This document shows, in pieces, positions 60,575 through 64,000 of a DNA stretch of 64,000 nucleotides; the stretch's first letter is position 1; each line of letters begins with the position of its first letter. Both the position numbers and the translations under genes were made by a program. The stretch is taken from NCBI RefSeq assembly GCF_004402235.1, contig NZ_SOFS01000031.1, positions 10,087 to 74,086 on the forward strand, read 5' to 3'. The notes under the pieces are model-generated. The model did not search any database. It was not told the origin of the DNA and worked only from the letters and a program-made list of their open reading frames with translations. The DNA is from Cryobacterium glucosi. GTDB taxonomy: Bacteria > Actinomycetota > Actinomycetes > Actinomycetales > Microbacteriaceae.

Positions 60575-61552
60575 ATGAAGTTGTCAGTTCACCAACTTGA
60601 AAGCGGCGACCCGTCTCTCGAGTTATATCGGATCAGCAACGAATACTTGCAGCTCGTCTTCCTGCCATCCGTTGGGGGTCGCCTTCTGTCTCTCCAGATC
60701 GCAGGGAAAGAACTGCTGTGGATCAACCCGGATTTCTTTGACAGAAAATTTCGCGCTCTTAAGCCGAGGCTGTCCTGGGCAACACTGGACGGCACGTTCG
60801 CCTCTTGGGCCAACGTCGGTGGTTCCAAGACCTGGCCGGCACCGCAAGGAGAAAGTGCAGGGCAATGGGCGGGCCCACCGGATCCTGTCCTCGATGCGGG
60901 TGAGTGGACCTTCGAATCCACTTGGCTCCCAATTGAGAAAGTACAGCAGGTCATCATGGCCAGCCCCAACGACGCTCGAACTGGCCTTCAAGTCGAACGC
61001 GAATTCCGGATCCCAGCCACCGGCTCCTCATTCTTCGAACACACCACCTTTACGAACACATCCCACTGCAATGTGCGGTGGTCTCTCTGGGAAGTGTGCC
61101 AAATCGACACTTTCGCGGCCCGAGATGGGGCAACGGACTCTGCAGTAGAAGTCACCGTCTCGTCCAACCATCCACCTATCGAACTCGCACGATACGCAGG
61201 CGCAGTAAGACCAACCATCGCAGACGGCATCGCGCGAGTGCCGATCGAACCTGGGGTCGCCAAATTCGGATTCCCCCACTCCACTGGAGAGATTAAGTGG
61301 CGTGGACCGGCAGGAACCAGCCTCGTCCTCAAAACCGCCGTCGACGAAAGAGCGGAATACCCAGACCACGGATCACGGATCGAAGTATGGGCGCAATCCC
61401 CGATACCGCATGCCCTCAGCGAGCTCAACGGTTTTCATCCGAACGCGTGGCTCGTCGAATTGGAAGTGTTATCGCCCCTACATACGATCGAGCCCGGAGG
61501 CTGCGCACGCCTCGATATCCAGTGGTCTGCCCATACGGCTGGCACACCCTAG
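60575..61552 (+). CDS. DUF4380-like mutarotase-fold protein
   Basis: A 325-residue protein from the ATG at 60575. SLELYRISNEYLQLVFLPSV, GGRLLSLQIAGKELLWINPD is the classical start of the galactose-mutarotase-like / DUF4380 fold. ASWANVGGSKTWPAPQGESA, GQWAGPPDPVLDAGEWTFES follows, and VRWSLWEVCQIDTFA carries the conserved Trp. Proteins of this type accompany glycosidase operons and probably bind or epimerise sugars. It has no signal peptide. It starts inside the end of the dead GH2 gene. Confidence 0.8.
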   Translation: MKLSVHQLESGDPSLELYRISNEYLQLVFLPSVGGRLLSLQIAGKELLWINPDFFDRKFRALKPRLSWATLDGTFASWANVGGSKTWPAPQGESAGQWAGPPDPVLDAGEWTFESTWLPIEKVQQVIMASPNDARTGLQVEREFRIPATGSSFFEHTTFTNTSHCNVRWSLWEVCQIDTFAARDGATDSAVEVTVSSNHPPIELARYAGAVRPTIADGIARVPIEPGVAKFGFPHSTGEIKWRGPAGTSLVLKTAVDERAEYPDHGSRIEVWAQSPIPHALSELNGFHPNAWLVELEVLSPLHTIEPGGCARLDIQWSAHTAGTP

Positions 61553-61567
61553 CGACTGCCCAACGGA

Positions 61568-62458
61568 TCAGCCCCTGTCGTGCTTACGATAGACAGAAGG
61601 AGTCAGCCCGTGGATCTTCTTGAACTGGCGAGCAAAATAGAACGAGTCCTCGTAACCAACACTATGGGCAATCATTTCTACCGGCTGTGTGGTCGTGTCT
61701 AGCAACTCGCGGGCGCTAGCCATCCGGAGTTGAGTTTGGTAATTCAGGACCGCCAAACCGGTGTGCCCCTTGAAAAGTGCCGCAAAATGGGAATTACTCA
61801 ACCCCGCCATCGCAGCGAGGTCCGTCACGCTTATTCGCTGGGTGACGTGGCTCCGCAGGTAGTCAATCGCCCGCTCAATAGAGTTGCTCGTCCCCCCCGC
61901 ACTAGCTCTGTCTGACGCAAGCAAAGCCATCAAATGCCAAGCCGCGCCAGCTGCTGAGAGGAGGCTCGAATCTGTTGTGTCACGCTCCATCCATTGGATC
62001 ACCTCGGCAACGAGCGACACAGTTGCGTACATGTCGGACAGCGTCCGAACGGGCGCACTAATTGTCATTCCCGCGAACGAGAGAAACCCTTCAAGGTCAC
62101 TTCCGTCCAGATGCAACCACCAAAGAGTCCAAGGGTCGTCAGAATCAGCGCCGTACGAATGAGCCTGATGCGGAGGCAAAATAATGACCTGTCCCGCGGT
62201 GACAGCGAACCTGCCCGCCGCGGTGACACACCAACCTTTTCCTTTGACACAAAGAATTACGACGGCCTGAGGAATCGGGCTTTGCCGTACTCGGCCATGA
62301 GAATGCGCCTGTGGAAAATACCCGCAGTCCGTGACGACAAGGTGCGCCGTCCCTGGATGGGCCAGCGCCTCCCTCACTCGAGGGCGTGGCACCACAAGCA
62401 TCCGCTGACCCGGGAAACCATCCGGGATCACACCCGACAAATTGGTCACCGCTGTCAT
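61568..62458 (-). CDS. AraC family transcriptional regulator
   Basis: A 296-residue regulator. The AraC-type cupin sensor is residues 30-130 (HLVVTDCGYFPQAHSHGRVR, AGQVIILPPHQAHSYGADSD). Two HTH motifs follow: ISVTDLAAMAGLSNSHFAAL, FKGHTGLAVLNYQTQLRMA, and PVEMIAHSVGYEDSFYFARQ, FKKIHGLTPSVYRK. It is divergent from the GH35 gene and convergent with the DUF4380-like gene, so it most likely activates GH35 and perhaps the whole locus in response to galactose-type sugars. Confidence 0.93.
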   Translation of the reverse strand: MTAVTNLSGVIPDGFPGQRMLVVPRPRVREALAHPGTAHLVVTDCGYFPQAHSHGRVRQSPIPQAVVILCVKGKGWCVTAAGRFAVTAGQVIILPPHQAHSYGADSDDPWTLWWLHLDGSDLEGFLSFAGMTISAPVRTLSDMYATVSLVAEVIQWMERDTTDSSLLSAAGAAWHLMALLASDRASAGGTSNSIERAIDYLRSHVTQRISVTDLAAMAGLSNSHFAALFKGHTGLAVLNYQTQLRMASARELLDTTTQPVEMIAHSVGYEDSFYFARQFKKIHGLTPSVYRKHDRG

Positions 62459-62807
62459 CGTTCTCTCCAGATACTCAACCGTTCTCTCGTGTTCGACGGC
62501 CTAAATCGATCGTACCTTTGCCCTTAGATACAAGTGAGATCACGGCCCAGGGTAGCTTCCCTCCACCCTCCGGGGCACGGGAGTACCCATCCTGCCACGA
62601 GCACTTTCATAGTCAAGAGGAGCAAAGAAGCGTGAAGAGTACGACTCGGAAGACGCTCGATGAGTTTGCTTTTACCATCCCTCGCGTGTGGCGCAGAGTT
62701 CATGTACACGCCACAGCACTCGGGCGCCTAGACGTCGATATCCCGAACTGGGTCGAGCGGTCCCGGCGCATTCGCCTCCACACCCGTCCTTGGCCCAGGC
62801 ACCAAGA
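62459..62807. other. Divergent region between araC and the GH35 gene
   Basis: 349 bases. Promoters of both genes should lie here. A short GTG frame at 62632 with an AGGAG box (KSTTRKTLDEFAFTIP) has no family match and is probably not a gene. No strong palindrome found. Confidence 0.4.
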
Positions 62808-64000
62808 ATGTCTTTCAGCAGGCGGGACGGGATTTTGACGGTCAACAGCGAAACCTCCTCACTCAAACGCGAAACCAAGTCGTCGACCTTCACAATCGGT
62901 GTTGACGATTTCTTGCTTCACGGCAAGCCGTTTCAGATCATTTCGGGCGCTCTCCACTACTTCCGCGTGCACCCAGATTTATGGGCCGACCGAATCCATA
63001 AGGCCAGGCTGATGGGTCTCAACACGATCGAGACATATGTTCCGTGGAACCAACATGCCCCGCAGCGCGGCGTGTTCGATACAACGGCCGGACTCGACCT
63101 GGCCCGATTTCTACGCCTTGTCTCAGAGGAAGGTATGCACGCAATCATTCGGCCCGGCCCGTACATCTGCGCTGAATGGGACAACGGGGGACTACCGGCC
63201 TGGCTGACCGCTGATCCGGACGTGCGTATCAGGCGGTTTGAACCTAGATATCTTACGGCCGTCCGTGAGTATTTTGAGCAACTACTTCCCATCATCTCGG
63301 TAGCCCAGATCGATCGAGGTGGGCCCGTCATTCTCTTTCAAATTGAAAACGAGTACGGAGCCTACGGGGCTGATAAACCCTATCTCCAGGCTCTAGTCGC
63401 TATGGCACATGACCTTGGTATTACCGTGCCCCTCACGACGGTCGATCAGCCGACCGACCAGATGCTCGATGACGGCAGCCTCCCCGAGTTGCACCGAACT
63501 GCTTCGTTTGGCTCCAGAAGCAATGAGCGACTCGCAACGCTGCGCCGACACCAAACCACAGGACCGCTCATGTGCTCCGAATTCTGGGACGGATGGTTCG
63601 ATCATTGGGGCGAACACCACCACACGACCCCCGTTGCGGATGCGGCCCTCGAACTCGATTCGATGTTAGCCGCAGGCGCATCCGTCAACATCTACATGTT
63701 CCATGGCGGCACGAACTTCGGATTCAACAACGGCGCGAATGACAAAGGCACTTACAAGTCCCAAGTCACCTCCTACGACTACGACGCCCCCCTTGACGAA
63801 GCCGGATACCCAACTGAGAAATACCACGCATTCCGCGAAGTCATCGGCCGTTATTCCCAGCTCCCTGCCTGTGTCCCAGCGTCAGCAACAGACGCACCCG
63901 CCTTTCAAACGCCGTTCCAAATCACTGTTCCGCTGACCGACGTACGCGAGAAACTTGGCAGATGGAGAGCATTTGAACACGCACCAACGATGGATCACAC
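62808..64000 (+). CDS. GH35 beta-galactosidase, 3' end beyond the window
   Basis: 397 codons visible of an expected 580 or so. The ATG at 62808 is in frame; a TTG at 62835 (GGGATT before it) is an alternative nearer the family start (TFTIGVDDFLLHGKPFQIIS). Barrel marks: GALHYFRVHPDLWADRIHKA, RLMGLNTIETYVPWNQHAPQ and AIIRPGPYICAEWDNGGLPA. The acid/base Glu182 is in ILFQIENEYGAYG, and the nucleophile Glu258 is in PLMCSEFWDGWFDHWG. YMFHGGTNFGFNNGAN follows. It is cytoplasmic, and hydrolyses terminal beta-galactose from imported galactosides. Divergent from araC. Confidence 0.93.
   Translation, partial: MSFSRRDGILTVNSETSSLKRETKSSTFTIGVDDFLLHGKPFQIISGALHYFRVHPDLWADRIHKARLMGLNTIETYVPWNQHAPQRGVFDTTAGLDLARFLRLVSEEGMHAIIRPGPYICAEWDNGGLPAWLTADPDVRIRRFEPRYLTAVREYFEQLLPIISVAQIDRGGPVILFQIENEYGAYGADKPYLQALVAMAHDLGITVPLTTVDQPTDQMLDDGSLPELHRTASFGSRSNERLATLRRHQTTGPLMCSEFWDGWFDHWGEHHHTTPVADAALELDSMLAAGASVNIYMFHGGTNFGFNNGANDKGTYKSQVTSYDYDAPLDEAGYPTEKYHAFREVIGRYSQLPACVPASATDAPAFQTPFQITVPLTDVREKLGRWRAFEHAPTMDH

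Noticed and set aside
62672-62893. 73-codon minus-strand frame before GH35 (KVDDLVSRLSEEVSLLTVKI)
   Set aside because: It looks protein-like but overlaps the start region of GH35 in antisense, and has no match that I can name.

Overview
The window is high-GC DNA with tightly packed, often ATGA-overlapping genes. It looks like a heterotrophic actinobacterium, most likely of the Microbacteriaceae. This is inferred from protein flavour (an Asp23/Gls24 stress operon, an actinorhodopsin-like proton pump, a UbiD/UbiX pair, LacI/ROK-controlled sugar ABC operons), not from a marker gene. No rRNA, tRNA or CRISPR was seen. Layout: (1) 1-8 kb. A frameshifted iron-containing redox enzyme lies next to a cell-envelope stress island: an ECF sigma factor with two Gls24-like genes and an MscS-type membrane protein on the minus strand, and a divergent five-gene Asp23/Gls24 operon on the plus strand. 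Dps and a dead acyl-CoA-dehydrogenase-like gene follow. (2) 8-13 kb. A serine resolvase, small membrane proteins, a two-component system, and a lipoprotein gene preceded by a tiny duplicated leader ORF and followed by a DUF4190 protein. (3) 13-19 kb. A genomic scrapyard: a RES/Xre toxin-antitoxin pair, a decayed nuclease, IS256 and IS21 pieces, a cut cupredoxin, an Rhs gene split by an inversion junction, and a second, truncated resolvase. (4) 20-26 kb. A group-2 sigma factor, then a UbiD/UbiX decarboxylase operon under a MarR regulator with a clear palindromic operator. (5) 26-28 kb. Broken IS110 and IS256 elements. (6) 28-38 kb. A MarR-flanked rhodopsin, a PfkB pseudogene, an IS4-type insertion, then a minus-strand operon dabB-dabA-PII-like-DUF6671 for energy-coupled inorganic carbon uptake. 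(7) 38-64 kb. A large plant-polysaccharide utilisation region: a LacI-controlled GH127 arabinofuranosidase plus ABC importer; ROK plus GH3; a second ABC importer with a GH5-like glycosidase, a DUF5107-TPR protein, a decayed GH2, a DUF4380-like protein, AraC and GH35 (cut by the window end). How it works together: the two sugar systems should import arabinose- and galactose-containing oligosaccharides and trim them inside the cell. Neither carries an ABC ATPase, so a shared MsmK-type ATPase elsewhere is implied. The rhodopsin can supply proton-motive force and the DAB complex spends cation-motive force to trap CO2 as bicarbonate, a plausible light-boosted anaplerotic arrangement. Caution: at least a dozen loci carry frameshifts or in-frame stops. 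Many are real decay around transposons, but a share could be consensus errors, especially the homopolymer-linked ones and those near the poly-G left end. Raw reads should be checked before any single frameshift is believed.
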